64,000 bases of DNA from Flavobacterium sp. LC2016-23 (GCF_009674775.1 NZ_WKKE01000004.1:186001-250000), one strand, 5' to 3'. Positions 33,517 through 43,039 are shown, counted from the stretch's first letter. Made by a program: numbers and translations. The notes: generated by a model from the sequence alone, not told the origin.

Positions 33517-34863
33517 ATGCAAGACAATAGTACTATTTGTAATAAAAAAATCATGAGACGAATCACGGACATATTAAATTTAAAAGAGGGAGAAGATGAC
33601 AGGGCAAGAACGCTTGAAAATGTTAAAAAGAACATTGAATTTAAAGGCGCCAATCTATGGATACTCGCCTGTGCGATTATTGTGGCTTCAGTCGGGCTGA
33701 ATGTAAATTCTACAGCGGTAATTATCGGTGCGATGCTTATTTCACCCTTGATGGGGCCTATTCTGGGTGCCGGTTTTGCTCTGGGTATTTATGATTTCAA
33801 ACTTTTAAAAAAATCACTGAAAAACCTGTTAAATGCTACGGCTGTCAGCCTAACGGTTTCAACCTTATATTTCTACCTGAGTCCTTTTAAGGACGTACAG
33901 TCCGAATTACTGGCCCGGACCTCTCCGAATATTTATGATATCCTGATCGCTTTTTTTGGAGGGATTGTCGGAGTTATTGCCATAACAAGAGCTGAAAAAG
34001 GAAATCCTATTCCCGGAGTAGCCATTGCCACTGCACTCATGCCCCCATTATGTACGGCCGGATACGGAATTGCTACTTCGCAATGGACCTTCTTCTTAGG
34101 CGCTTTTTATCTCTATTGCATCAACTGTGTATTTATCGGTATTGCTACTTTTTTAATTATAAAATACCTTAATTATCCGGCCGTAAAACAAGTGGACGAA
34201 AAACAGCAGAAAAGGGTAAAATTTATCATTGCCTTTCTTATTACCGCCATGCTTCTGCCCAGCGGTTACCTTGCCTTCTCTTTATACAGGGAACAGCAGT
34301 TTAAAAAAAATGTGGAGCTTTTCATAGAAAATGAGTTCAGCAGCAAAGGCTATACAGTAGTGTATAAAAAAACCGATTTTAATCCAAAGAAAAAGAAAAT
34401 AGAACTGGCTTTTCTCTCCAAAAGATTTGATTCGCTTGAAATAAAAGCATTAAAAGATAAAATTAATGATAATCAGTACCTCAAAGGCGCCTATCTGTTT
34501 ATCCGGCAAGATACAACAGACAGGTTTAATGCACTTAAGGGCGATATTCTGAGTCAGATAAAAGGAAGCGAGAACGAAATGAACTTAAAGGATGTAAAAA
34601 TTATGCAGCTCGAAAAGCAGCTCGCTGCAAATAAATTTGACAGCAAGCAGCTGCTGAAAGAAAGCCGCGCGCTGTTTCCTTCTATCATTTCATTATCAAT
34701 AACAAAAAGCACTTTAACGACTCAGAAAGACAGCCTTATCCCCTTAACTGCAGTGATTTATGACAGCCCGCGCAGCCTTAGCATACCCGATCAGGAAAAG
34801 CTGAGAAACTGGCTCAATCAAAGGCTTATGGTTAAAGATGTCGAACTTTTCAAAAAACAATAA
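33517..34863 (+). CDS. DUF389 (TIGR00341-type) membrane protein
   Basis: The 448-residue protein has a hydrophobic core from ~45 to ~255 (six or so helices, with IIGAMLISPLMGPILGAGFA and VAIATALMPPLCTAGYG), the hallmark of DUF389 proteins. A long soluble C-terminal region (260-448) follows. The function of DUF389 is not established. The frame opens at the ATG 33517 (MQDNSTICNK); an alternative ATG at 33553 (MRRITDILNL) starts nearer the conserved region. A TATCTTTA octamer lies just upstream (~33501). The gene is flanked by IS6 remnants but itself looks intact. Confidence 0.82.
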   Translation: MQDNSTICNKKIMRRITDILNLKEGEDDRARTLENVKKNIEFKGANLWILACAIIVASVGLNVNSTAVIIGAMLISPLMGPILGAGFALGIYDFKLLKKSLKNLLNATAVSLTVSTLYFYLSPFKDVQSELLARTSPNIYDILIAFFGGIVGVIAITRAEKGNPIPGVAIATALMPPLCTAGYGIATSQWTFFLGAFYLYCINCVFIGIATFLIIKYLNYPAVKQVDEKQQKRVKFIIAFLITAMLLPSGYLAFSLYREQQFKKNVELFIENEFSSKGYTVVYKKTDFNPKKKKIELAFLSKRFDSLEIKALKDKINDNQYLKGAYLFIRQDTTDRFNALKGDILSQIKGSENEMNLKDVKIMQLEKQLAANKFDSKQLLKESRALFPSIISLSITKSTLTTQKDSLIPLTAVIYDSPRSLSIPDQEKLRNWLNQRLMVKDVELFKKQ

Positions 34864-34874
34864 AGAAACATTAC

Positions 34875-35042
34875 TCATACAATCTTTTTTTGCTTTCTAT
34901 TATAAAGTTTTAAAAGCAGAAAGCCACCAATTCCTGCCAGCACTGAAGCAATCAAAATAGCAAATTTCGCTTCATTCTGATAGCCGTGGAGCTGAAAGGA
35001 AAGCAGTGCAATAAAAATAAACATGGTAAATCTTATCCTGCC
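34875..35042 (-). pseudogene. 3' remnant of an NhaA-type Na+/H+ antiporter gene
   Basis: The last ~55 codons read RIRFTMFIFIALLSFQL, then YQNEAKFAILIASVLAGIGG and LLLKLYNRKQ, matching the final helices of NhaA (TMSIFIALLAF, NEAKFAVLIASVLAGIGG). The upstream nine-tenths of the gene are missing. The frame is continuous with an IS6 transposase fragment upstream, so deletion through an IS copy probably created this junction. Confidence 0.75.
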
Positions 35043-35059
35043 CAAGGTATGCCACCGGC

Positions 35060-35198
35060 AGATGAAGACTGGAAAATTACTAATTGCTTTAATTAGAAAT
35101 GCCTGCGCACTCAATCTATTCCTAAGGGCAAATCTTAATTTGAAATATACTGACTGAATAATTATGTCTTTTGGATAACAATGACCTTTAGTATTTAT
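35060..35198 (-). mobile_element. internally deleted IS6-family remnant fused to nhaA tail
   Basis: The minus strand reads NTKGHCYPKDIIIQSVYFKL then RFALRNRLSAQAFLIKAISN without a stop: the transposase N-terminus joined to a segment from after the second catalytic residue (SAQAFLIKAI). The start codon position is ATA instead of ATG. Its first bases overlap the 3' end of the ctlX gene; the ctlX stop TAA lies inside the IS-derived AATACTAAAGG. Confidence 0.8.
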
Positions 35199-36168
35199 TG
35201 AAATTAACTTTTATTTTTTCGCGTAAAGTACCGGGAGGCCTCGACAAGAAAACTTCAGCCATCATGCATCTGGCGCTTCCGCCTCCGCAAGCTTCGATGG
35301 TATCCAGGCTTGAACTCAAAATTTCACCGTGATTTTCTAATTGTCTAATTTGTTTTGAAGTCAGACTGTGATGTGCCGATGCGCTCATAACGATATATTT
35401 TTTATCATTTTCCCCCCTTACTTCCAACATGTTACCAGCAAAATTTTTGACCTGATCTTCTGTAATTAAAATAACTTCCTTTTTATCAGCTTTTAAATTC
35501 TCCAAAACCATATTACGCTCTTTTTTATCATCAATACAATCTGCACAGATCACTGCAAAAGTTTCCCCTAAACACATCATCACATTAGTGTGATAAATCA
35601 GTTTACGTTCCCCGTCAACAGTTTGAAAAGCTTTAAAAATAACAGGTGCATACTCAAAATCTTCACAAAATTTAATGAATAATTCTTTATCGGCGCGTGG
35701 TGATAATGCGCAGTATGCTTTTGCATTGGCACGATCTAAAAGCAGGCTTCCTGTTCCTTCCAGAAAAAAACCATCTTCTTCAGCCGATGTATAATCTATA
35801 ATAGTAGAAATTTCAAAACCTTTTTCCTGAAGAGTATCTAAAATATCTTCACGACGCTCGCGACGGCGATTTTCAGCAAACATTGGATAAAGAATTACAT
35901 CTCCTTTTTCGTGAAAAGAAACCCAGTTGTTTGGAAAAATACTATCCGGAGTATCCGTTTCCAGCGTATCTTCAATAACTGTTACATCAACTCCTACAGC
36001 TCTTAGTTTTTCAACAAAAGCATCAAACTCCTGCTGTGCTTTTGCATTTACTGTATCTGACAAAAGTCCGTCTAATACTTTTTGATAGTAATTATTTACT
36101 GCCGTCTGCTCATTCATTCTAAAAGCAACCGGACGAATCATTACGATTGCATTTGTTGTTTGTTTCAT
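35188..36168 (-). CDS. ctlX: CtlX-type citrulline/arginine hydrolase (amidinotransferase fold)
   Basis: The 326-residue guanidino-modifying-superfamily protein contains TPDSIFPNNWVSFH, FLEGTGSLLLDR, YHTNVMMCLGE and the C-terminal nucleophile motif ACGGGSARCMMAEVF (Cys ~308). This combination matches the CtlX family, thought to hydrolyse citrulline to ornithine. It is the last gene of the long leftward operon, 79 bp after the arginine deiminase-like gene, the spacer being a GAAACCTGAAAC repeat. In context it would process arginine-derived citrulline from cyanophycin. Its stop codon lies in IS6-derived sequence, so the last residues (NFNKY) may differ from the ancestral end. Confidence 0.82.
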   Translation of the reverse strand: MKQTTNAIVMIRPVAFRMNEQTAVNNYYQKVLDGLLSDTVNAKAQQEFDAFVEKLRAVGVDVTVIEDTLETDTPDSIFPNNWVSFHEKGDVILYPMFAENRRRERREDILDTLQEKGFEISTIIDYTSAEEDGFFLEGTGSLLLDRANAKAYCALSPRADKELFIKFCEDFEYAPVIFKAFQTVDGERKLIYHTNVMMCLGETFAVICADCIDDKKERNMVLENLKADKKEVILITEDQVKNFAGNMLEVRGENDKKYIVMSASAHHSLTSKQIRQLENHGEILSSSLDTIEACGGGSARCMMAEVFLSRPPGTLREKIKVNFNKY

Positions 36169-36185
36169 AATCTTTATATTTTTTT

Positions 36186-36240
36186 GTTTCAGGTTTCAGG
36201 TTTCAGGTTTCGTAAAGAACGTGAACCTGAAACCTGAAAC
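36186..36240. repeat. inverted GTTTCAGGTTTCAGG repeat
   Basis: Three GTTTCAG units on the left and two on the right in opposite orientation form a hairpin of about 17 bp around CGTAAAGAACGTG. The unit is the same as in the 19784 repeat. Confidence 0.7.
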
Positions 36241-36247
36241 TCATTTT

Positions 36248-37162
36248 TTAGTCTCTAATTAATGGCAAAGTGGAACATCTTAGCAAACCTTCTTGTTTGG
36301 CAATTTCTGCATATGGAATTTCTTCTACAGTAAAACCATTGACCCGAAGCCAATTGTTCAGACGCGTAAAATTTTTCTCGGAAACAACTACATTTTCATC
36401 AATCGAAAAGACATTCGAAAACATATGGTACATTTCTTCTCTCTCAATATGAAACAGATTTTCTTTTCCAAAAAGATTTACCAGATACAAATAATCAGCT
36501 TCCTCGCGAAAACCTCTTTTATAAATAATTCCTTTATCTTTTCCTACTGGCTGAAAACAGCAATCTAAATGCAAAGCATTATCTCTGGCTTCTAATTTAG
36601 ATTTTACCAAATCAAATTCTTTGACAATTTTATGAGGAAACAATTCTCTAATATACCTCACTCCATGCATATTAGTCCGGGCAGTAATGTAATCTTTATA
36701 ATCGCTTCCTTTATACGTTCCGATAAAAATATGATCATTCCAGAGCATTACGTCTCCTCCTTCAATATGAACTTCTTCTGGCGGACGAACCACTTTTGTT
36801 GCATCCATCTGGTCAATTACATATTGAATGGCATCCAGTTCTCTTTCTCGGTCCGGTAAAATATTAGATTTCACAAAAGTATCATCAATAACAAAACCAA
36901 TATCCCTAGCGAAAATCTGATTGTAGTTTTCTATCGATTCGGGGCGATAAACAGTTATATCATACTTTTGAAACACAGCATTAAAAGCTGCCATCTCAGC
37001 AACCATATCTTTTTCAATCGGATAGGTTCCTGCTTTAATATGTTCCAATGATTTGGGATCGTAGGCTTCATCAACAGATGGAGTCGGCCCATTATGAACG
37101 GCTGTGCCCAAAACTACGGCACGTAATCTTGACGTTTCGTTCTTTATATTTAATTGCAACAT
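36248..37162 (-). CDS. arginine deiminase/dimethylarginine hydrolase-family protein
   Basis: I start at the ATG 37162 (MLQLNIKNETSRLRAVVLG); the 32 residues upstream in frame are basic and lack homology. The 304-residue protein shows the guanidino-hydrolase landmarks: FARDIGFVI, HIEGGDVMLW, the catalytic His in DNALHLDCCF and the nucleophile Cys in GLLRCSTLPL at the C-terminus. It probably acts on arginine (to citrulline) or a related guanidino compound. It is co-transcribed with ctlX; both genes would dispose of the arginine released by the isoaspartyl dipeptidase. Exact substrate not proven. Confidence 0.78.
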   Translation of the reverse strand: MLQLNIKNETSRLRAVVLGTAVHNGPTPSVDEAYDPKSLEHIKAGTYPIEKDMVAEMAAFNAVFQKYDITVYRPESIENYNQIFARDIGFVIDDTFVKSNILPDRERELDAIQYVIDQMDATKVVRPPEEVHIEGGDVMLWNDHIFIGTYKGSDYKDYITARTNMHGVRYIRELFPHKIVKEFDLVKSKLEARDNALHLDCCFQPVGKDKGIIYKRGFREEADYLYLVNLFGKENLFHIEREEMYHMFSNVFSIDENVVVSEKNFTRLNNWLRVNGFTVEEIPYAEIAKQEGLLRCSTLPLIRD

Positions 37163-37260
37163 AACGCTATTATATTTTGAAGGTAAAAATGATTTCTTCT
37201 TAATTTTATTCCTACTTGGTTTTTTAGTGCTTGCTCTAAAAAACATTCCCTTCTGCATCT

Positions 37261-38313
37261 TTACTCTTTCAATTTACCGTTTTCTACAAACCATTTTTTC
37301 CAGATACCTCCTTTTCCGTCCTTCCAATTATTCAAATTGAATGTATTACTTCCTGTACTGGTTCCTTTAATTTCATACACATTAATTGCAGCTTGACCCT
37401 GGTTCCACTCCAATGGATTATTTGGTTTAAAAATTTCTGGCTTATTATCTGGAATTTCCGAATTTGGCACTATAAAATAGGCGGCATCTTGCTTTGAGGG
37501 ATAATTACCAAAGACTCTTGCGATTCCTTTTTCGTCTATACATACCGATGTATATTCATCACAAGCAATTCCTTTTGCCTGAACTTTATAATCATTTATA
37601 ATTCGGGCTAAAAAAGTCACATGTCTTCCCTTTCTATCAGGATTATCATAATGTGTATCGGTAATTACATCTTTTAATATGGTATTATCTAAAAATAAAT
37701 CATTTGATACTGTAATTTTAGTATCAAAAGGATTCAGTAATGCTTCTTGGGAAGTTATCGTCCCGTTTTGAGCCGAAAAATAAAAACCTCCCTGAATAGC
37801 CATACCGGCACTGGTTCCTCCAACAACTGCCTTTCTGTTGGTGATAGCTTTATTAATTGCTTCAGAAATTGGAGTGTTTCTCCAATACGAAATATATTCC
37901 CATTGATCTCCCCCTGCAAACCAAATCGCCTCTGCATTATTTATTTTCTCCAGTATATACTTATCTGACTTCGCTTCAGCATTCTTAAAGACAATCGTTT
38001 CAACAGAATTAACGGCAATACCCAGAGAAGTATATAAATAAGAATTATAACCATCAGATCCAGAAGTTCTTAATATCAAAATATCTCCGCCATCTGCCCT
38101 TTGCAAAAACCATTTCATTGCCTCATCATTTTCAGTGGCTCCTCCCATTAAGCAGATTCCGCCTTGTGGGAAAGTAATTTTATCTACTTTATTTCCTGTA
38201 AAATAGGACATGTAGTTTTTCACTACTGGTGTTTTTGGAACTGAATTTTCCGGGCTGTTTTCAGAAGAGCATGCGCTTAAAATCAACAGAAAAGTTATCG
38301 TTAGTGTTTTCAT
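37261..38313 (-). CDS. cyanophycinase-like lipoprotein (peptidase S51)
   Basis: The lipoprotein signal has Cys at residue 15 (LILSACSSEN). The S51 fold shows the nucleophile elbow GGTSAGM (Ser168), AGGDQ (~134-138) and the histidine motif DTHYDNPDRKGRH (~218-230). Cyanophycinases cut the poly-Asp backbone of cyanophycin to give beta-Asp-Arg dipeptides. This protein and the T9SS enzyme at 46686 share the DTHY-(D/N)-NPDR subtype. It would act at the periplasmic or surface membrane. It lies 12 bp after the YfcC transporter and 98 bp before the arginine deiminase-like gene. Confidence 0.85.
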   Translation of the reverse strand: MKTLTITFLLILSACSSENSPENSVPKTPVVKNYMSYFTGNKVDKITFPQGGICLMGGATENDEAMKWFLQRADGGDILILRTSGSDGYNSYLYTSLGIAVNSVETIVFKNAEAKSDKYILEKINNAEAIWFAGGDQWEYISYWRNTPISEAINKAITNRKAVVGGTSAGMAIQGGFYFSAQNGTITSQEALLNPFDTKITVSNDLFLDNTILKDVITDTHYDNPDRKGRHVTFLARIINDYKVQAKGIACDEYTSVCIDEKGIARVFGNYPSKQDAAYFIVPNSEIPDNKPEIFKPNNPLEWNQGQAAINVYEIKGTSTGSNTFNLNNWKDGKGGIWKKWFVENGKLKE

Positions 38314-38325
38314 TTGAGTTTGATT

Positions 38326-39714
38326 TTACCAATTAAATAAATATAAAGGCGGAAGAATCAGCAACATGGATGCTATTAAAAACACCAACATTCTAGGCAG
38401 CATCCATTTAAACCACTTACTGTAGGGTATCTTAGCCAAAGAAAGTGCTCCCATGGTAACGCCGCTTGTTGGAATGATAAGATTAGTAAAGCCATCACCC
38501 AATTGAAAAGTAAGGACTGCCATTTGTCTGCTTATTTCTGATGCATCACAAATTGGAATAATAATAGGCATCGTTAAAGAAGCTTGTCCTGATCCTGAAG
38601 GAATAAAAAAGTTTAAAAACGATTGGAAAAAAAAGATACATTCAGCAGAAATAGCCTTCGGCGTGTCCTGCGTTATTGATACAATGGAATTAAGTATAGT
38701 ATCAATAATTTTGCCTTCCTGTGTAATAATTAAAAGTCCTTTAGCTAGTCCAATTACCAAAGCTGCAGTCATCATATCTTTAGCTCCGCAGACAAAAGCA
38801 TCTATAGCTTTCGACATAGACATTCTATAAATAATGGAAACAAAAATGGCTAAGGCTAAAAATAAAGCCGCAATTTCGTTTATATACCAATCATAATTAC
38901 TTACCCCATAAATTAATATGATAATTGAAGCAAAAAGCGCATATAAAATTATTTTCCTTGCGCCGTTCAGTTTAAAATCTGACACCTCAACATTGCTTTT
39001 CTCTTTTTCATCAATACTACCAAATAATAGACTTTTCTCAGGATTTTTTTGAATTTTTATTGCATAATGCGTAATTACAACGCAAGCACAAGTTGTTAAA
39101 ACAAACCAGACAAAAATCCTGTATTCCATTCCGCTAAAAATTGGAATTTGTGCAATACCTTGCGCAATACCTATAGTAAACGGGTTACTAAAGGCTCCTC
39201 CAAAACCTACACCAGTACCAACAATTGGAATAGCGGCACCAACAATTGCATCATAACCCATTGCTTTTGCCATGGGCACCGTAATTAAAATAAAGATTAA
39301 AATCTCTTCGCTCATTCCAAAAGTAGCACCGGCAAAAGAAAATAATATAATTAAAAAAGGAATAATGAAAATTTTATGTTTTGGTTTTTTTTGACTAAAC
39401 ACAATTACATTAAAAAGTCCGGCATTTATGGCGCCTGTCAGATTTATGATGGAAAAAGCTCCTCCGACTAAAAAGACAAAAGCAATAATTTGCGATGCCG
39501 AAATAAAACCTTTAATCGGAGCTTCTAAAAAAGCTTTAATTCCCTGAGGAGATGCTTCAACATGTTTGTACGAACCTGCAATAATTTTCTCAGTATTGTT
39601 TCCCTGTAGCCTGTCAAATTCTCCTGCAGGAATAACCCAGGTTAAACCAATAAAAAGAATAGTGATCACTAAAATAATAGTGATTGTATCTGGAAATTTT
39701 TGTAGTAGTTTCAT
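38326..39714 (-). CDS. YfcC-family transporter
   Basis: The 462-residue protein has about 12 membrane helices. The opening PDTITIILVITILFIGLTWV with the PAGEF motif, then GATFGMSEEILIF and IPSGSGQASLTMPIIIPICD, place it in the YfcC/DcuC-like ion transporter group, whose members carry basic amino acids, peptides or dicarboxylates. Between two cyanophycinase genes (6-12 bp spacings), it is the best candidate for moving beta-Asp-Arg or free arginine across the inner membrane. The family is clear; the substrate is inferred. Confidence 0.8.
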   Translation of the reverse strand: MKLLQKFPDTITIILVITILFIGLTWVIPAGEFDRLQGNNTEKIIAGSYKHVEASPQGIKAFLEAPIKGFISASQIIAFVFLVGGAFSIINLTGAINAGLFNVIVFSQKKPKHKIFIIPFLIILFSFAGATFGMSEEILIFILITVPMAKAMGYDAIVGAAIPIVGTGVGFGGAFSNPFTIGIAQGIAQIPIFSGMEYRIFVWFVLTTCACVVITHYAIKIQKNPEKSLLFGSIDEKEKSNVEVSDFKLNGARKIILYALFASIIILIYGVSNYDWYINEIAALFLALAIFVSIIYRMSMSKAIDAFVCGAKDMMTAALVIGLAKGLLIITQEGKIIDTILNSIVSITQDTPKAISAECIFFFQSFLNFFIPSGSGQASLTMPIIIPICDASEISRQMAVLTFQLGDGFTNLIIPTSGVTMGALSLAKIPYSKWFKWMLPRMLVFLIASMLLILPPLYLFNW

Positions 39715-39720
39715 TTTTTT

Positions 39721-40614
39721 TTAAAGTTTAAATTTTTCTCCGGGCAGAAGAATGTCTATAAGAATATTTTCACCGCCCAAAAGACCATTTTTTGTTTTAA
39801 CACTATTTTTATTCGGGTTTTTTAAAATGATAACTTGTGATTCTCCAGCGACTACTGCCGAGTCACCATGAACAATTATGGCAGTTGATTCATTAATCCC
39901 AATTGCTTTTTTATCAGGATGCTCTAAGACAACTGAAAGCAGTCTGTTCATTCTCATTCTGTAAATAAAGTGCTGATCTATTATTGCAGAGGGCATTAGT
40001 CCAAGTCCTTCTTTAATCTCAAAATTTTCTGATTCAATAGTTCGAAAGTTACCGCTGTACTGAGAATGTTTATACTCAATACCTGTTATCATTTCACGGC
40101 TCATTACAGCAGCACCAGCACTAGTTCCGGCAATTGTTGCACCATTTAGGTATGCGGTGTGTATGGCATCGTATGCCGGTGTGTGAAGAATTTGGGACAT
40201 AAATAAATTTTGGTCACCGCCGGTAATGTAAACTAAAGATGCTTTTTTTATAGAATCAATCTGATAAATGCTTTGTTGCTCTTTTTTTAAATTGAATGTT
40301 TTTATTTTATCAGGATTGACTTGTACTTCAACAAAACTTTTTTTAGCATAGTATGACGCAGAGTCTGGCTCCTCACTTGCCATTGGAAGTATTACAATAA
40401 AATCGTCATTTTTTAAATTACTGGTGCTTATTAATTCCTCAATAAGTGATTTTGATATTTTACCGCCTCCCATTATAAATAACGTTCCTTTGGCTGTATT
40501 TTTTACAATTTTGCCTGCGGGTAAATTTTCTTGCCTGACCGAAGTATTTTGTTTTGATTTGCACGATAAACTTATGAGTAAAATTATCATTGCTAATGGT
40601 TTGAAAGTTTTCAT
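39721..40614 (-). CDS. cyanophycinase (CphB-like) lipoprotein
   Basis: The 297-residue lipoprotein (Cys18 in SLSCKS) has the classic CphB layout: GTLFIMGGGKIS, TGGDQNLF (~131-138), the catalytic serine in IAGTSAGAAV (Ser165) and DQHFIYRMRMNRL (~213-225), the His motif of bacterial cyanophycinases. It differs in that last motif from the other two enzymes of the locus, so two cyanophycinase subfamilies are combined. It begins 9 bp after the isoaspartyl dipeptidase stop, which implies co-transcription and a handover of products from one enzyme to the other. Confidence 0.87.
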   Translation of the reverse strand: MKTFKPLAMIILLISLSCKSKQNTSVRQENLPAGKIVKNTAKGTLFIMGGGKISKSLIEELISTSNLKNDDFIVILPMASEEPDSASYYAKKSFVEVQVNPDKIKTFNLKKEQQSIYQIDSIKKASLVYITGGDQNLFMSQILHTPAYDAIHTAYLNGATIAGTSAGAAVMSREMITGIEYKHSQYSGNFRTIESENFEIKEGLGLMPSAIIDQHFIYRMRMNRLLSVVLEHPDKKAIGINESTAIIVHGDSAVVAGESQVIILKNPNKNSVKTKNGLLGGENILIDILLPGEKFKL

Positions 40615-40623
40615 TCTTTGCTA

Positions 40624-41577
40624 TTAATTTTTTTCTTCCAGATCCCAAATAAAAACTTTCTTCTCACTATTTTTCTCACTAACGTAACCCCGATACATTC
40701 CTTCAGAGTTATAAGAAAAATTAACATTTCCATCCTTGTCAATTGCTATAAGCCCTCCTTCTCCTCCCAGCTGTGTCAAATGTCCTTTGATGGTTGTTTC
40801 AGTTGCCTGCTCCAAAGACATTTTTCCAAATTCCATTAAATTTGAAACCATTGAAGCGACTGTGGCTCTGATAAAATATTCTCCAACGCCTGTACATGAT
40901 ACGCCACAAGTTTTATTATTGGCATAAGTACCAGCTCCAATAATTGCAGAGTCACCAATACGTCCGTCCAATTTGTTGGTCATTCCTCCAGTCGAAGTTG
41001 CGGCAGCTATATTGCCATTTCTGTCAAGAGCAACAGCACCAACAGTTCCCATCTTTAAATTAGAATGATCCAGAAAAGTTGCTGTTTCAGAAATTTTTTT
41101 CGCCTCCAAAAATTGTTCTTTTCTAAAATCAGTGTCAAAGTAATTGTTTTCCACTAATTCATGATTAGTTTGTTCTGCCAAATTATCAGCAGCTTCACCA
41201 GATATCATTATAAGTTCTTTATTTTCCAGTAAGCTTTTGGCAAATAAAACAGGGTTTTTAATTTTCATACTGTTCGCTACTGCCCCGGCCTCTAAAGTAG
41301 CACCATCCATTATTGACGCTTCCAGCAAATGCTTGCCTTCCCGGGAATAAACGGCTCCCTTTCCTGCATTAAAATGAATACTGTTCTCCAGAACTACAAC
41401 TGCAGCTGTAACCGCATCAACGGCATTACCGCCTTCTGCTAAAATTGCTTCTCCTGCATTAAGAGCAAGAATTAAGTCTTCTTTTATTTTCTTTTTATCT
41501 GCTTGTGATAGATTCTCAGGCGTTATTACACCCGCGCCTCCATGTATACAAAGTGCAAATGGTATTTTATTTATCAT
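40624..41577 (-). CDS. iaaA: isoaspartyl dipeptidase / plant-type L-asparaginase
   Basis: The 317-residue Ntn-hydrolase has the IHGGAG start and NAGKGAVYSREG. The autocleavage site is MGTVGAVA, whose Thr178 becomes the N-terminal nucleophile, and TSTGG and SCTGVGE follow downstream. These enzymes hydrolyse beta-aspartyl dipeptides; some family members cleave beta-Asp-Arg, the end product of cyanophycinase. It has no signal peptide, so the dipeptide is probably split in the cytoplasm, yielding Asp and Arg. It follows SusD by 101 bp and precedes the CphB-like gene by 9 bp. Confidence 0.9.
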   Translation of the reverse strand: MINKIPFALCIHGGAGVITPENLSQADKKKIKEDLILALNAGEAILAEGGNAVDAVTAAVVVLENSIHFNAGKGAVYSREGKHLLEASIMDGATLEAGAVANSMKIKNPVLFAKSLLENKELIMISGEAADNLAEQTNHELVENNYFDTDFRKEQFLEAKKISETATFLDHSNLKMGTVGAVALDRNGNIAAATSTGGMTNKLDGRIGDSAIIGAGTYANNKTCGVSCTGVGEYFIRATVASMVSNLMEFGKMSLEQATETTIKGHLTQLGGEGGLIAIDKDGNVNFSYNSEGMYRGYVSEKNSEKKVFIWDLEEKN

Positions 41578-41678
41578 TTTTTTTTCTTTTTTCTTTTTTC
41601 TTAAATTTTAAAGAAGACTGCTAAGCGAAATACATTTTTTTTGATGAATTCCGCATTAGCAGCTTCCTGTGGGTATTT

Positions 41679-43028
41679 TTAATATCCTGGATTTTGTTCT
41701 AATTTGCCACGCGCAATCGTAATTTCATTTTGTGGGATCGGATAGGTTGTTCTAAAAGCAGGAATATTTAAAATTGAGGATGCCTTTCCTAATCGAACCA
41801 TCGTAAACCACTGATGTCCTTCAAAGCCCAATTCCCTTTTATTTTCTTCAATCAGAACATTAACAAAAGCATCTGGATTTGGAATATCCGCCAAAGTGTA
41901 AGGTTTGGCAGGCAGTGCTCTTTGACGCACCACATTTAAATCAGCCAAAGCCAAAGTTAAATCTTGGGGATTTTTTTTGGCTAATGCCTCTGCGCGAATT
42001 AGATAGATTTCTGAAAGTTTAATGATAATTGCGTTTCCATCTATTTCGCTGTCACGGGTTCCGTATTTATCGCAATACACTTCTTTTCCTGAATCGTAAT
42101 ATTTATAGCTTCTTGGGTCATTGTCATCGTCCATGGCTTTGAAAAAATTACTATAGTCAGCTGAAACCTCCGGAGGCGAAACGGATAAATACTCCGTTAA
42201 ACTATTACCGTCAATTCCTAAAAACTGTAATTCTAATATTGCTTCTGCCGAACCTTCAACATCATAAATATCATTAAATTTTGTGTTTAATTTATACGTA
42301 GTGTTGCTAATTACTTTACTGGCGTACAATATAGCGTTATCATAATCACCTTGATATAAATAAACCCTTGCCAGCAAAGCTTCAGCTGCCGCTTTTGTAA
42401 TGAAAAATCTATTACTGTCATATTTTAAAATTGCGATTGCTTCTTTTAAATCTGAAATAATCTGCTGATAAGACTGAGCAACAGTAGATCTGGAAACTTC
42501 AGTAGCCGATTTTGCATCCAAATATGTAGTTGAAACAGGAATTCCATATTTTGAGTTCAGATCTGTAAATTGTCCAAATTGACGCAATGCATCAAAATGG
42601 CCTAATGCCCTGCAAAAAAGTGCCGTACCTTTAGCATTATCATCATTTAGCTGAAGCTCTTTCATTTTTAGCAAAATTAAATTACTCGCATTAACAAGTG
42701 AATAAACATTTACCCAATTGCTTTGAATATAAGCATTTGATGGCGGAACAATGGCATTATCCAACTGCACAAAACGTTCCTGAAAGCCTGTTGCATCAGC
42801 ATTACCGCCTGTTAATTCCTGTGCCAATATGAATTCACCACCATAGTACGTGCCGCTTTGCATCAGATCATATAACCCCACAGCGGCGGCTTTTAATGAA
42901 ATATTATCAGTTATTGCAGTTTCCGCCGGTATTTCATCATCTAATTTCGTGTCCAATACATCGTCACATCCTAAAACTGTAAAGGCAAGCAACATAGACA
43001 AGAATAAATATATCTTTTTATTTTTCAT
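41679..43028 (-). CDS. SusD/RagB-family lipoprotein of the cyanophycin locus
   Basis: The 449-residue lipoprotein (Cys at 21, TVLGCDDVLD) has SusD TPR repeats and the usual ending (FEGHQWFTMVRLGKAS, then YPIPQNEI). It starts 11 bp after the SusC stop. SusD-like lids usually bind glycans, but RagB of Porphyromonas binds peptides, so a peptide ligand is possible. Here the neighbours are all peptide and arginine enzymes and no glycosidase is present. A cyanophycin fragment is therefore the expected ligand (inference). Confidence 0.9.
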   Translation of the reverse strand: MKNKKIYLFLSMLLAFTVLGCDDVLDTKLDDEIPAETAITDNISLKAAAVGLYDLMQSGTYYGGEFILAQELTGGNADATGFQERFVQLDNAIVPPSNAYIQSNWVNVYSLVNASNLILLKMKELQLNDDNAKGTALFCRALGHFDALRQFGQFTDLNSKYGIPVSTTYLDAKSATEVSRSTVAQSYQQIISDLKEAIAILKYDSNRFFITKAAAEALLARVYLYQGDYDNAILYASKVISNTTYKLNTKFNDIYDVEGSAEAILELQFLGIDGNSLTEYLSVSPPEVSADYSNFFKAMDDDNDPRSYKYYDSGKEVYCDKYGTRDSEIDGNAIIIKLSEIYLIRAEALAKKNPQDLTLALADLNVVRQRALPAKPYTLADIPNPDAFVNVLIEENKRELGFEGHQWFTMVRLGKASSILNIPAFRTTYPIPQNEITIARGKLEQNPGY

Positions 43029-43039
43029 GATTTTAAATT

